Part shown: piece by piece, positions 52,342 through 59,897 of the stretch
Layout: every line of letters starts with the position of its first letter
Position numbering within the stretch: the first letter of the stretch is position 1
Assembly (NCBI GenBank): GCA_934130045.1
Contig: CAKOXI010000003.1
Location: forward strand, 14,306 to 78,305
Direction of reading: 5' to 3'
Length of the DNA stretch: 64,000 bases
Source of the DNA: an uncultured Bacilli bacterium
Lineage (GTDB): Bacteria; Bacillota_I; Bacilli_A; RF39; UBA660
Program-made: the position numbers and the translations under genes
The notes under the pieces: generated by a model
The model's input: only the letters and a program-made list of their open reading frames with translations
Told to the model about the DNA's origin: nothing
The model's database searches: none

Positions 52342-53013
52342 ATGAATAATTTTATTAATGATTGGAATTTTTTACCAAAAAAATTATCAAAAGAAGAATT
52401 AAAGGGATTAATTATAGAAGCAGGAAATGGATCTCGTACAGCTAGAAAAAAATTAATAATTTCTAATATGAGATTAGTTTTATATGAGGTTAGAAGTAAA
52501 TTTTCAAATGTTGATTATGATAAAAACGACTTAGTTTCTATAGGAACAATTGGTTTAATTAAAGCTATTGACAGTTATAATATAAATAAGAGTTATGAAT
52601 TTAGTACTTATGCAGTTCGTTGTATAGATAATGAAATATTGATATTTGTAGGGAAGTTAAAAAGAAATAATAATGATAGTATTAATAGGGTAATATTCAG
52701 TTCAAAGGAAGACTGTTGTTATAAAGTAGAAGATACAATTGCTAGCGACTTTGATATGAACGAATATGTTGATTCATTAGAAAAATATCAATATATTGAT
52801 TATTTAATTAATAATTTAAAAGATCGTGATAGAGAAATAATAAAATTATATTTTGGTTTTTATAATAATAAATTATATAATCAAAAAGAAATAGCTAAAA
52901 TATATAATATTGATCCATCTACGATTTCAAAAATAATTTCTAGAGTATTAAAACAATTAAAAGAAGAATTATTATTTTATGATAATGATGAAATAAAAAG
53001 ATATATAAAATAA
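52342..53013 (+). CDS. Sigma-70 family factor, SigE/SigK-like, in the Tad locus
   Basis: The 223-residue protein has N-terminal LPKKLSKEELKGLII and region 2 RLVLYEVRSKFSNVDYDKNDLVSIGTIGLIKAIDSYN...FSTYAVRCIDNEIL, then a region-4 helix-turn-helix NQKEIAKIYNIDPSTISKIISRVLKQL. The text around LVSIGTIGLIKAI and RCIDNEIL resembles SigE/SigK, the mother-cell sporulation sigma factors. A pro-sequence is not apparent. The gene lies between the pilin and the pilus assembly genes and has terminators on both sides. It may be the locus's own regulator or a relocated sporulation factor. Confidence 0.85.
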   Translation: MNNFINDWNFLPKKLSKEELKGLIIEAGNGSRTARKKLIISNMRLVLYEVRSKFSNVDYDKNDLVSIGTIGLIKAIDSYNINKSYEFSTYAVRCIDNEILIFVGKLKRNNNDSINRVIFSSKEDCCYKVEDTIASDFDMNEYVDSLEKYQYIDYLINNLKDRDREIIKLYFGFYNNKLYNQKEIAKIYNIDPSTISKIISRVLKQLKEELLFYDNDEIKRYIK

Positions 53014-53040
53014 ATATTTAGAATATAATTAATGAATCGT

Positions 53041-53066
53041 TCAAAGTAGAATACTTTGATTTTTTT
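53041..53066 (+). terminator. Terminator after the sigma-factor gene
   Basis: A perfect 8-bp stem (53041-53048 with 53052-53059) with loop GAA and seven T's. Confidence 0.88.
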
Positions 53067-53067
53067 C

Positions 53068-53096
53068 TTGTGAAAAAATACATATTTTGATATAAT
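53068..53096 (+). promoter_or_regulatory. Promoter of the tad assembly operon
   Basis: TTGTGA (53068-53073), a 17-bp spacer and consensus TATAAT (53091-53096). It starts a transcript of the two pseudopilins, tadZ, tadA, tadB and tadC. Confidence 0.7.
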
Positions 53097-53122
53097 TAAA
53101 TAAGATATAGGGTAGGGATTTT

Positions 53123-53464
53123 ATGAGGTTAAATAATAAAGGACAAGCACTGGTTGAATTTGTTATAATTGCGCCTATTTTGATATTTATTATTATGTCA
53201 ATTATAGATGTTGGAAACATTGTTTTAAAAAAAATGAAGTTAGAAGATAATTTAAATACTGTAGTTGAATTATATGAGAAAGGAAATTATGAAGTTATTA
53301 GTTCACTTTCTAATAAGGAGTCATTTAACTATGATTTAAATAAACAAAATAATATGACAGTTATTACTTTAAAACAAGATATTAAAGTTAACACACCCTT
53401 TTTAAATTTGATTTTAAAAGATAATTACAAAATTAAAACCAGTAGGACTATTTATGATGAATAA
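53123..53464 (+). CDS. TadE-like pseudopilin 1
   Basis: The 113-residue protein has the same prepilin-like leader as the pilin (MRLNNKGQALVEF), then a hydrophobic helix (VIIAPILIFIIMSIIDVGNIVL) typical of TadE, and a short extracellular domain rich in strands. Minor pseudopilins are needed for Tad pilus assembly. It overlaps the next gene by 11 bases, indicating coupled translation. Confidence 0.85.
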   Translation: MRLNNKGQALVEFVIIAPILIFIIMSIIDVGNIVLKKMKLEDNLNTVVELYEKGNYEVISSLSNKESFNYDLNKQNNMTVITLKQDIKVNTPFLNLILKDNYKIKTSRTIYDE

Positions 53465-53837
53465 TAAAGGTCAAACATTAGTAATATTTGTTTTGATTTT
53501 ACCCCTTATCCTATTAATTATTAGTATATTATTTAGCTATGGTAATTTATTGTTAACAAAAAAACAAATAGAAAATAATATAGTTTATACGATAAATTAT
53601 TATTTTGATCATGAATATGAAAATAGAAATGAATCAAATATGGAAGAAATAAAAAATAAATTAAAATATATAATTGAAAAAAATATAAAATATGATAATT
53701 TAATTATTGAAATAAAAGATGATAGTATTGATATTAGTATAGAAAAACAAATAAATAATTTATTTGTTAATAAAAATATAATTATAAATTATTATGGTTA
53801 TTTGTTTAATTCAGAAAAGGTTATAAAGAGGCGATAA
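53454..53837 (+). CDS. TadE/TadF-like pseudopilin 2
   Basis: The 127-residue protein opens with MMNNKGQTLVIFVLILPLILLIISIL, an N-terminal membrane helix preceded by the same NNKGQ leader. It lacks the usual Glu after the cleavage Gly (V-I-F instead of V-E-F/Y). The remainder is a charged extracellular stretch. It probably serves as a second pseudopilin (TadF-like). Coupled to the previous gene and followed at once by tadZ. Confidence 0.75.
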   Translation: MMNNKGQTLVIFVLILPLILLIISILFSYGNLLLTKKQIENNIVYTINYYFDHEYENRNESNMEEIKNKLKYIIEKNIKYDNLIIEIKDDSIDISIEKQINNLFVNKNIIINYYGYLFNSEKVIKRR

Positions 53838-53838
53838 T

Positions 53839-54603
53839 ATGGCAGTTAAGCAAGGAAAAGTTTTAACAATTACTTCAGTAAAAGGTGGGGTTGGAAAAAC
53901 CACAAATATATTAAATATTGCAGGAATTTTAAGTAATATTGGTAAAAAAGTTTTAATTATTGATTTGGATTTATATTCTGGTGGTGTTGCATGTGCACTT
54001 AACATAAATAATGACAAAGATTTATTTTTACTTGTTAATGATATGAATAATAATAAGTTTGATTATTTAGAAAATTATATTGTAAAATATTCTAATAATA
54101 TTGATGTTATACCAGCACCAATTGATCCTAGAGATGCGACTAAAATTAATCCTAAATATTTAAATGTAGTTATATCAAAAGCAAAAATGAAGTATGATAT
54201 AGTTTTGATTGATACTAATCATTTATTAACGGATCATAATTTAGTTATATTAGATAATAGTGATGAATTATTATATTTTATTACTAATGATTTAATTGAC
54301 TTAAAAAATATGAAATCTATGACTTCGATATTTAGGGATATGGAAATGGATAATTATAAAGTAATTTTAAATAATTCTTTGAATAATAAAAAAATATTTA
54401 ATAACTATGACATTAAAACAATGATAAAGTCTAAGATTTCTTTAGAAATACCAAAGTCATTTTATGAAAAAAATATTGAACAATATGTAGTTGATGGTAA
54501 AATTTTGACACTTGACCCTAAATTTATAAAAAAACATAAAAAAGAGATTAAAATATATCAGGATTTTCTAGAAGAATTGATAAAAAAGAAGGTGAATAAA
54601 TAA
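53839..54603 (+). CDS. tadZ: TadZ/CpaE-like ParA-type ATPase
   Basis: The 254-residue protein has the deviant Walker A SVKGGVGKTTN near residue 14, LIIDLDLYSGGVA as the switch region, and a Walker B-like IVLIDTNHL. TadZ proteins localise the Tad machine at the cell pole. It lacks the N-terminal receiver-like domain of long CpaE proteins. Position between the pseudopilins and tadA supports the call. It overlaps tadA by one base. Confidence 0.85.
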   Translation: MAVKQGKVLTITSVKGGVGKTTNILNIAGILSNIGKKVLIIDLDLYSGGVACALNINNDKDLFLLVNDMNNNKFDYLENYIVKYSNNIDVIPAPIDPRDATKINPKYLNVVISKAKMKYDIVLIDTNHLLTDHNLVILDNSDELLYFITNDLIDLKNMKSMTSIFRDMEMDNYKVILNNSLNNKKIFNNYDIKTMIKSKISLEIPKSFYEKNIEQYVVDGKILTLDPKFIKKHKKEIKIYQDFLEELIKKKVNK

Positions 54604-55931
54604 TGGCTAAAAAGAAGTTTGTTGAAGAATTTGATATTCAAATTGAACAACCAGATTTAAAATATGTAAGTGATTATGATACATTTACTAATAAGGCATT
54701 ATTAGATGAGCTTAGAAATAAAATTATTCAAAATTTGATTGATAATAATTTTAAAAATAATGGAACAATGGATGAATATGTAAAAACACAAATTGATAAA
54801 ACAATTGCGGGTTATGATTTGTCCAATGTTGAAAGAAGTTATATATATAATTTAATTGATAATGAAATAAATGGTTATGGCCCAATTTCTGAACTTTTAG
54901 ATGATAAAAGTATTACAGAAATTATGGTTAATGGTATTAATGATATTTATATTGAAATAGATGGTAAAGTAATTAAGGATGAAAGTGTATCATTCATAAA
55001 TGAGGATCATATAATTAGAACTGTTCAAAGAATGATTCAACCACTTGGAAGAACTATTGATACATCAAATCCTATGGTTGATGCAAGACTTGCTGATGGA
55101 TCAAGATTAAATGCGGTAATACCACCTTTATCATTAAATGGACCTATTTTAACAATTAGAAAATTTAAAGATGAACTTGCAAATATTGATGATTTTTTAA
55201 GAAGTGGGGCTTTGACTCCTTATATGGCTAGGTTTTTGGAGGCTTGTGTACAGGCTAAATTAAATATAATTATAAGTGGAGGAACTGGAAGCGGAAAAAC
55301 GACTCTTTTAAATGTATTATCTTCCTTTATTAATCATAATGAAAGAATTATAACAATTGAAGATGCAGCAGAGTTAAAATTAAAACAACGACACGTAATT
55401 TCTCTAGAAACTCGTCTTGTTAATTATGAAGGTCAAGGAGAGGTAACAATTCGTGATTTAGTTATAAATTCACTTCGTATGCGTCCTGATAGAATAATTG
55501 TAGGTGAAGTTCGTGGTAAAGAAGCTTTCGATATGCTTCAAGCTATGAATACTGGACATAGTGGTAGTTTAACTACAATGCATGCTAACTCACCTGTTGA
55601 TGCCTTAAATCGTTTGGAAACTATGATTTTGATGGCTGGTATGGATATTCCAATTAAAGCTTTAAGAGAGTATATTGAAAATGCTATTGACATTGTTGTT
55701 CATATCGAAAGATTGAATGATGGAAGAAGAAAAATAACTAGTATTTGTGAAATAGATGGATTTGATGATGATACTATAAAATTAAAAGAAATATTTGAAT
55801 TTAAAAAGAATGGTATGCTAAATAATGATTGTGTTGATGGAGAATTTATCAGACATGATTATATTCCTAAAGTTTATCATGAATTAGTATCTAAGGGAAT
55901 TGATACATTAAAAGATATTTTTGAGGCTTAA
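54603..55931 (+). CDS. tadA: TadA/CpaF secretion ATPase
   Basis: This hexameric ATPase powers pilus assembly at the cytosolic face. The 442 residues include the N-terminal domain with ITEIMVNGINDIYIEIDGKV, then Walker A ISGGTGSGKTTLLN, ITIEDAAELKL (Asp box), and LRMRPDRIIVGEVRGKEAFDMLQAMNTGHSGSLTTMHANS, the Walker B and His box. Complete. It is the hallmark of the Tad branch of type IV filament systems. Confidence 0.96.
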   Translation: MAKKKFVEEFDIQIEQPDLKYVSDYDTFTNKALLDELRNKIIQNLIDNNFKNNGTMDEYVKTQIDKTIAGYDLSNVERSYIYNLIDNEINGYGPISELLDDKSITEIMVNGINDIYIEIDGKVIKDESVSFINEDHIIRTVQRMIQPLGRTIDTSNPMVDARLADGSRLNAVIPPLSLNGPILTIRKFKDELANIDDFLRSGALTPYMARFLEACVQAKLNIIISGGTGSGKTTLLNVLSSFINHNERIITIEDAAELKLKQRHVISLETRLVNYEGQGEVTIRDLVINSLRMRPDRIIVGEVRGKEAFDMLQAMNTGHSGSLTTMHANSPVDALNRLETMILMAGMDIPIKALREYIENAIDIVVHIERLNDGRRKITSICEIDGFDDDTIKLKEIFEFKKNGMLNNDCVDGEFIRHDYIPKVYHELVSKGIDTLKDIFEA

Positions 55932-55933
55932 TT

Positions 55934-57496
55934 ATGAATGAAGAAAATGTAAGTGGATTAAGTATCTATTCTGTGTTAAATCCAACAAAAGATGATATAG
56001 AAATTATATTTACTCCAAACGAAGATGTAGTAAGCTATAGTTATAGAATCTTTAAAAATCAGGGAGATAATTTAAAGGTAAATAATAATATTGTCTTACC
56101 AACTATGATATATCGTGATTATACTACTATTAATGAAAATATAAGAACTACAATATCCTTAGATTTAACAGGAGTTTATAAATTAGAAATTGTAACTACT
56201 GATATTAATGGTAATAAAAATGTCATTAATAGTGGGTTATATATTATTGATAAAGAAGCACCTAAAATTAATTTATCTATTGGTAATAAAATTGATTATA
56301 CAATTGGTGAATATTATAGTGTTTTTGATGGTTTAAGTATAACTGATAATTATTCTGGAAATATTACTAATCAAGTATCAACTAATATTAATGATATTAA
56401 TTTAAAAAAAGCAGGCATTAAAAAGCTTACTTATACTATTAGTGATGAAGCTGGGAATGTAGCAAATAAAACGGTAATTATAAATGTTACAAATAATTAT
56501 TCAAGTATGCTTCATACATCACAAATTATTATTTTAATATGTTTAATACCAATTATGATATTTGCTCTTATTTATAATAAAGCAATGAAATTAGAAAAAC
56601 GTATTTCTAAATATAGTATAGAACCAATAAAAAAATATACTTCATCGTTGTTTGATAGATTTTTAAATATTTATTTAAAAATCATTGATTATATCAAAAA
56701 AATTATTTCTAAATCAGTTTTTATCACAAAGCATAGTAAAAAATTTGATAGGTATGTAGGAATTGTAGATAATATTCATAAAGATAGTATGGAACTTATC
56801 GCATCAAAAATATTAGTCGCTTTTGTTACTTTATTTTTAGCTATCATTATTAAAACATTAAGGTTAAAAATTTTAGCTTTTGAGGAGTTTTTTATTCCTT
56901 TCACTTTAGGATATTTATCATTAAATATTTATTATATTTTAAAATATAAATATTATAGATCATGTTTAGAAAATGATTTGCTTCAAGCTATTATTGTAAT
57001 GAATAATGCTTTTAAATCAGGTAGAAGTATAACTCAAGCTATTGAATTAGTAACTAAAGAACTTGATGGTCCAATTGCCAAAGAATTTAATTTAATGCAT
57101 ATGCAATTACAATTTGGTATATCTATAGATAGGGCATTTACAAATTTTTCTGAAAGGATAAAAATAGAAGAAGTCAATTATTTAACCGCATCGCTTTCTA
57201 TATTAAATAAAACTGGTGGTAATATTATAAAAGTATTTTCATCGATTGAAAAAACCTTATTTAATAAGAAAAAGTTGAAATTAGAATTAAAATCATTAAC
57301 AGGAAGTTCTAGAATTATAATGTATTTGTTGTGTTTTTTACCAGTATTTTTAATTTTAGTAATTAATTTTGTAAGTCCTTCTTATTTTTCAGTTTTATAT
57401 ACAAATCCAATAGGTATATGTTTAATGTTTTTAATATTAATTATATATGTATCTTATATAATAGTTATCAGAAAAATAATGAAAGTAAGGATGTGA
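55934..57496 (+). CDS. tadB: TadB-like platform protein with N-terminal Ig-like extension
   Basis: TadB is the inner-membrane platform protein, usually about 300 residues. This one has 520. Residues about 1-108 are a beta-rich domain (SYSYRIF, GVYKLEIVTTDINGN); about 110-187 match the DUF5011/HYR-like extracellular fold (FDGLSITDNYSGNIT, GIKKLTYTISDEAGNVANK). A membrane span (196-214) and the T2SSF region follow, with more spans near 290-345 and at the C-terminus. There is no signal peptide, and a stop codon lies upstream in frame, so the N-terminal half needs N-out insertion if extracellular. Such a fusion is unusual for TadB. Confidence 0.8.
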   Translation: MNEENVSGLSIYSVLNPTKDDIEIIFTPNEDVVSYSYRIFKNQGDNLKVNNNIVLPTMIYRDYTTINENIRTTISLDLTGVYKLEIVTTDINGNKNVINSGLYIIDKEAPKINLSIGNKIDYTIGEYYSVFDGLSITDNYSGNITNQVSTNINDINLKKAGIKKLTYTISDEAGNVANKTVIINVTNNYSSMLHTSQIIILICLIPIMIFALIYNKAMKLEKRISKYSIEPIKKYTSSLFDRFLNIYLKIIDYIKKIISKSVFITKHSKKFDRYVGIVDNIHKDSMELIASKILVAFVTLFLAIIIKTLRLKILAFEEFFIPFTLGYLSLNIYYILKYKYYRSCLENDLLQAIIVMNNAFKSGRSITQAIELVTKELDGPIAKEFNLMHMQLQFGISIDRAFTNFSERIKIEEVNYLTASLSILNKTGGNIIKVFSSIEKTLFNKKKLKLELKSLTGSSRIIMYLLCFLPVFLILVINFVSPSYFSVLYTNPIGICLMFLILIIYVSYIIVIRKIMKVRM

Positions 57497-57500
57497 TGAT

Positions 57501-58205
57501 ATGAAAAAAAATAATAGTGCTCTTACAAGCAAACTTTATAGGGAAAAAACTTTAAATAAAATTGATATAAAAAATACAATGCTTGGTAAAAATGCTAAAT
57601 TTGATTCAATCACATTTATGAATTTACGTGTTATTACATCCATTATTTTATTTATATTACTTATTTATACAGGAAATTTAAGTTTTATTTATACTCCTTT
57701 TATAGTTGCCGTTTATTATTATTTGTTTGAATATTTTATCCTTGATAGACCACTTAAACAACGTGAAAAAAAATTAGATTATGAAGCTTTAAATTTTTTT
57801 GAAATTCTTACATTAACAATTGAATCTGGAAGGGATTTAGAAAGTGCGATTGAAATAACTTGTTTTAATACAAAGTCAGAATTAAGTGATGAATTTAAAA
57901 AAACATTATTTGAAATGAAATTTGGAAAATCTTTAATGGAAGCTTTAGAAGATATGAAAAAAAGAATTCCTTCTGAGAATATAAATAATATAATTTTAAA
58001 TATTGTTCAAACTAATATTTTTGGTAATAGTATATTAGATACAATGTATAATCAAGTAGAATTTTTACGCGATAAACAAATATTAGCGATAAAAGAAAAA
58101 ATAAATAAAATTCCAAATAAAGTAAGTATTGTTTCAGTTATATTTATTGTTCCTCTTATATTACTTTTATTACTTGGACCATTTATTATTAATTTTTTGA
58201 ATTAA
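57501..58205 (+). CDS. tadC: TadC-like platform protein
   Basis: The 234-residue T2SSF-type protein has membrane spans near 45-80 and at the C-terminus (VSIVSVIFIVPLILLLLLGPFII), and the family motif ESGRDLESAIEITC, with a matching MKFGKSLMEALEDMKKRIPSENINNIILNIVQTNIFG. TadB and TadC form the platform of the Tad system. It is at the short end of the family range and ends the operon. Confidence 0.9.
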   Translation: MKKNNSALTSKLYREKTLNKIDIKNTMLGKNAKFDSITFMNLRVITSIILFILLIYTGNLSFIYTPFIVAVYYYLFEYFILDRPLKQREKKLDYEALNFFEILTLTIESGRDLESAIEITCFNTKSELSDEFKKTLFEMKFGKSLMEALEDMKKRIPSENINNIILNIVQTNIFGNSILDTMYNQVEFLRDKQILAIKEKINKIPNKVSIVSVIFIVPLILLLLLGPFIINFLN

Positions 58206-58214
58206 CAAATGAGT

Positions 58215-58246
58215 AAATCAGTTTTATACTGATTTTTTTTTTTTTT
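58215..58246 (+). terminator. Terminator of the tad operon
   Basis: A perfect 8-bp stem (58215-58222 with 58228-58235), a 5-nt loop and about 14 T's. Confidence 0.88.
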
Positions 58247-58254
58247 GAAATTTA

Positions 58255-58284
58255 TTGACAGGGATACCCCCTATACCCTATAAT
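58255..58284 (+). promoter_or_regulatory. CsoR-controlled promoter of the copper operon
   Basis: TTGACA (58255-58260), an 18-bp spacer and TATAAT (58279-58284). The spacer holds a G/C-tract typical of CsoR operators (GGGATACCCCCTATACCC, 58261-58278), which stands out in this A+T-rich genome. Cu(I) binding to CsoR would free it. Confidence 0.78.
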
Positions 58285-58301
58285 GTGTGTAGGTGATAAA
58301 A

Positions 58302-58601
58302 ATGAAAACAAAATGTGAAAATTGTCTTAGAACAAAACATAGAACCGAAGCAGAAAAGAAAAACTTAAAAAGGAGACTTAAAATTATAGCTGGTCAAATA
58401 AACGGTATTGAGCAAATGATTGATACTGATAGATACTGTGATGATGTATTACTTCAAATTGCGTCAGCAACCAATGCCTTAAAAAGTTTAGGTAATGAAA
58501 TTTTAAAAGGTCATATGAAATCTTGTATGATTGAAGACATTGAAAGAGGTAATTTAGAAGTTATTGACGATGTATTTGATTTATTTGGAAAATTAAAATG
58601 A
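58302..58601 (+). CDS. csoR: Copper-sensing repressor CsoR
   Basis: The 99-residue DUF156/CsoR repressor has the Cu(I) ligands Cys46 (RYCDDVL), His71 and Cys75 (KGHMKSC), the C-H-C set of copper-sensing members. It opens with a short Cys pair (CENC). ATG 58302 follows AGGTG; a GTG at 58293 would add three residues. It is the first gene of the operon and overlaps the next by 4 bases. Confidence 0.92.
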   Translation: MKTKCENCLRTKHRTEAEKKNLKRRLKIIAGQINGIEQMIDTDRYCDDVLLQIASATNALKSLGNEILKGHMKSCMIEDIERGNLEVIDDVFDLFGKLK

Positions 58602-59878
58602 AAAATATTTATGTAAAAATAGACGGTATGCATTGTACACATTGTGAGGATACTATTAGAGGATCTTTATTAAAAATTAGCAATATAAAAAATGTTGAAT
58701 TTGATAGTTTTATTGCATGTATTACATATACTGGTAATTTAGATAAAGAAGAAATTAAGAAAAGTATTATTAATTGTGGTTATATAACAAAAAATGAATA
58801 TATAAGTAATGACTTAAAATCATTAAAAGACAACATTAAATTAAAAGAATTTTTATTAATATTTTTAATTATTATATTATTTATTTTTTTAACATATAAA
58901 ATATTTGGTTTTAACGTATTTAATGTAATACCAAATATAGATAGTAATATAACTTATGGAATGTTATTTATAACAGGATTACTTACAAGTATTCATTGTA
59001 TATCAATGTGTGGCGCAATTAATTTATTAGCAATAATTAATAATAATTCTAAAATCAATTTAAAAAGACCGATTTTTTATAATTTAGGAAGATTAATATC
59101 TTATACATTTATAGGTGGAATAGTAGGTTTCATTGGTAGTGTTTTTAAAGTTAATAATTATATATCTGGAACCTTAATCGTAATAGCGTCAATAGTAATG
59201 TTTTTAATGTCTTTAAATATGCTTGGAATATTAAAATTAAAACAATTAAAAATTTTTAAATATAAATTTAATTCTAAAAACTCATTTTTAATAGGCATTT
59301 TTAATGGGTTAATGCCTTGTGGACCATTACAAGCAATGCAAGTTTATGCGCTTTCAACAGGTTCATTTATCAAAGGTGCTTTATCAATGTTTCTATTTGG
59401 GCTTGGAACTATACCATTAATGTTATTTACAGGTATTTTTATTAATTTAGTAAAAGCAAAGAAAAAAATTATAATAAATAAAGTTGCGTCTATTTTAATA
59501 TTGATACTTTCCCTTATGATGCTAAATCGTGGCTTACTTTCACTAAATATCGATGTTTTAAAAATATTTAATAATTATGATAACTTTATAGTTGCAACAA
59601 TAAAGAATGGTTATCAAGTTATTGAAATTGATTTAAGTTATGATAATTATGAAAATATTATTGTAAAAAAAGATATTCCCGTAAAAATGATTATTAATGT
59701 TAGTGAAAAATATTTAACAGGGTGCAATAACGAAATTATAATAAATGAATATGGAATAAAAAAAGAGTTAGAGGTAGGAGAAAACATAATAGAATTTACA
59801 CCAACAAAAAAAGGTAATATTACCTATACTTGTTGGATGAATATGATAAAAAATACAATTAAAGTAATAGACAATTAA
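58598..59878 (+). CDS. HMA-SafE/TauE-like-cupredoxin fusion, copper handling
   Basis: The 426-residue fusion has an N-terminal HMA domain (GMHCTHCED, Cys13/Cys16). A polytopic SafE/DsbD-like transmembrane domain follows (about 85-335), with SIHCISMCGAINLLA and NGLMPCGPLQAMQVYALS, holding Cys residues on the two sides as in CcdA/DsbD. The C-terminal 100 residues are cupredoxin-like (EKYLTGCNNEIIIN, then NITYTCWMNMIKNTI, with likely Cys and Met ligands). It is a known Firmicutes architecture; it probably moves or accepts copper at the membrane. Coupled to csoR by a 4-base overlap. Confidence 0.85.
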   Translation: MKNIYVKIDGMHCTHCEDTIRGSLLKISNIKNVEFDSFIACITYTGNLDKEEIKKSIINCGYITKNEYISNDLKSLKDNIKLKEFLLIFLIIILFIFLTYKIFGFNVFNVIPNIDSNITYGMLFITGLLTSIHCISMCGAINLLAIINNNSKINLKRPIFYNLGRLISYTFIGGIVGFIGSVFKVNNYISGTLIVIASIVMFLMSLNMLGILKLKQLKIFKYKFNSKNSFLIGIFNGLMPCGPLQAMQVYALSTGSFIKGALSMFLFGLGTIPLMLFTGIFINLVKAKKKIIINKVASILILILSLMMLNRGLLSLNIDVLKIFNNYDNFIVATIKNGYQVIEIDLSYDNYENIIVKKDIPVKMIINVSEKYLTGCNNEIIINEYGIKKELEVGENIIEFTPTKKGNITYTCWMNMIKNTIKVIDN

Positions 59879-59897
59879 TGTATAAAGGAGAATAATT

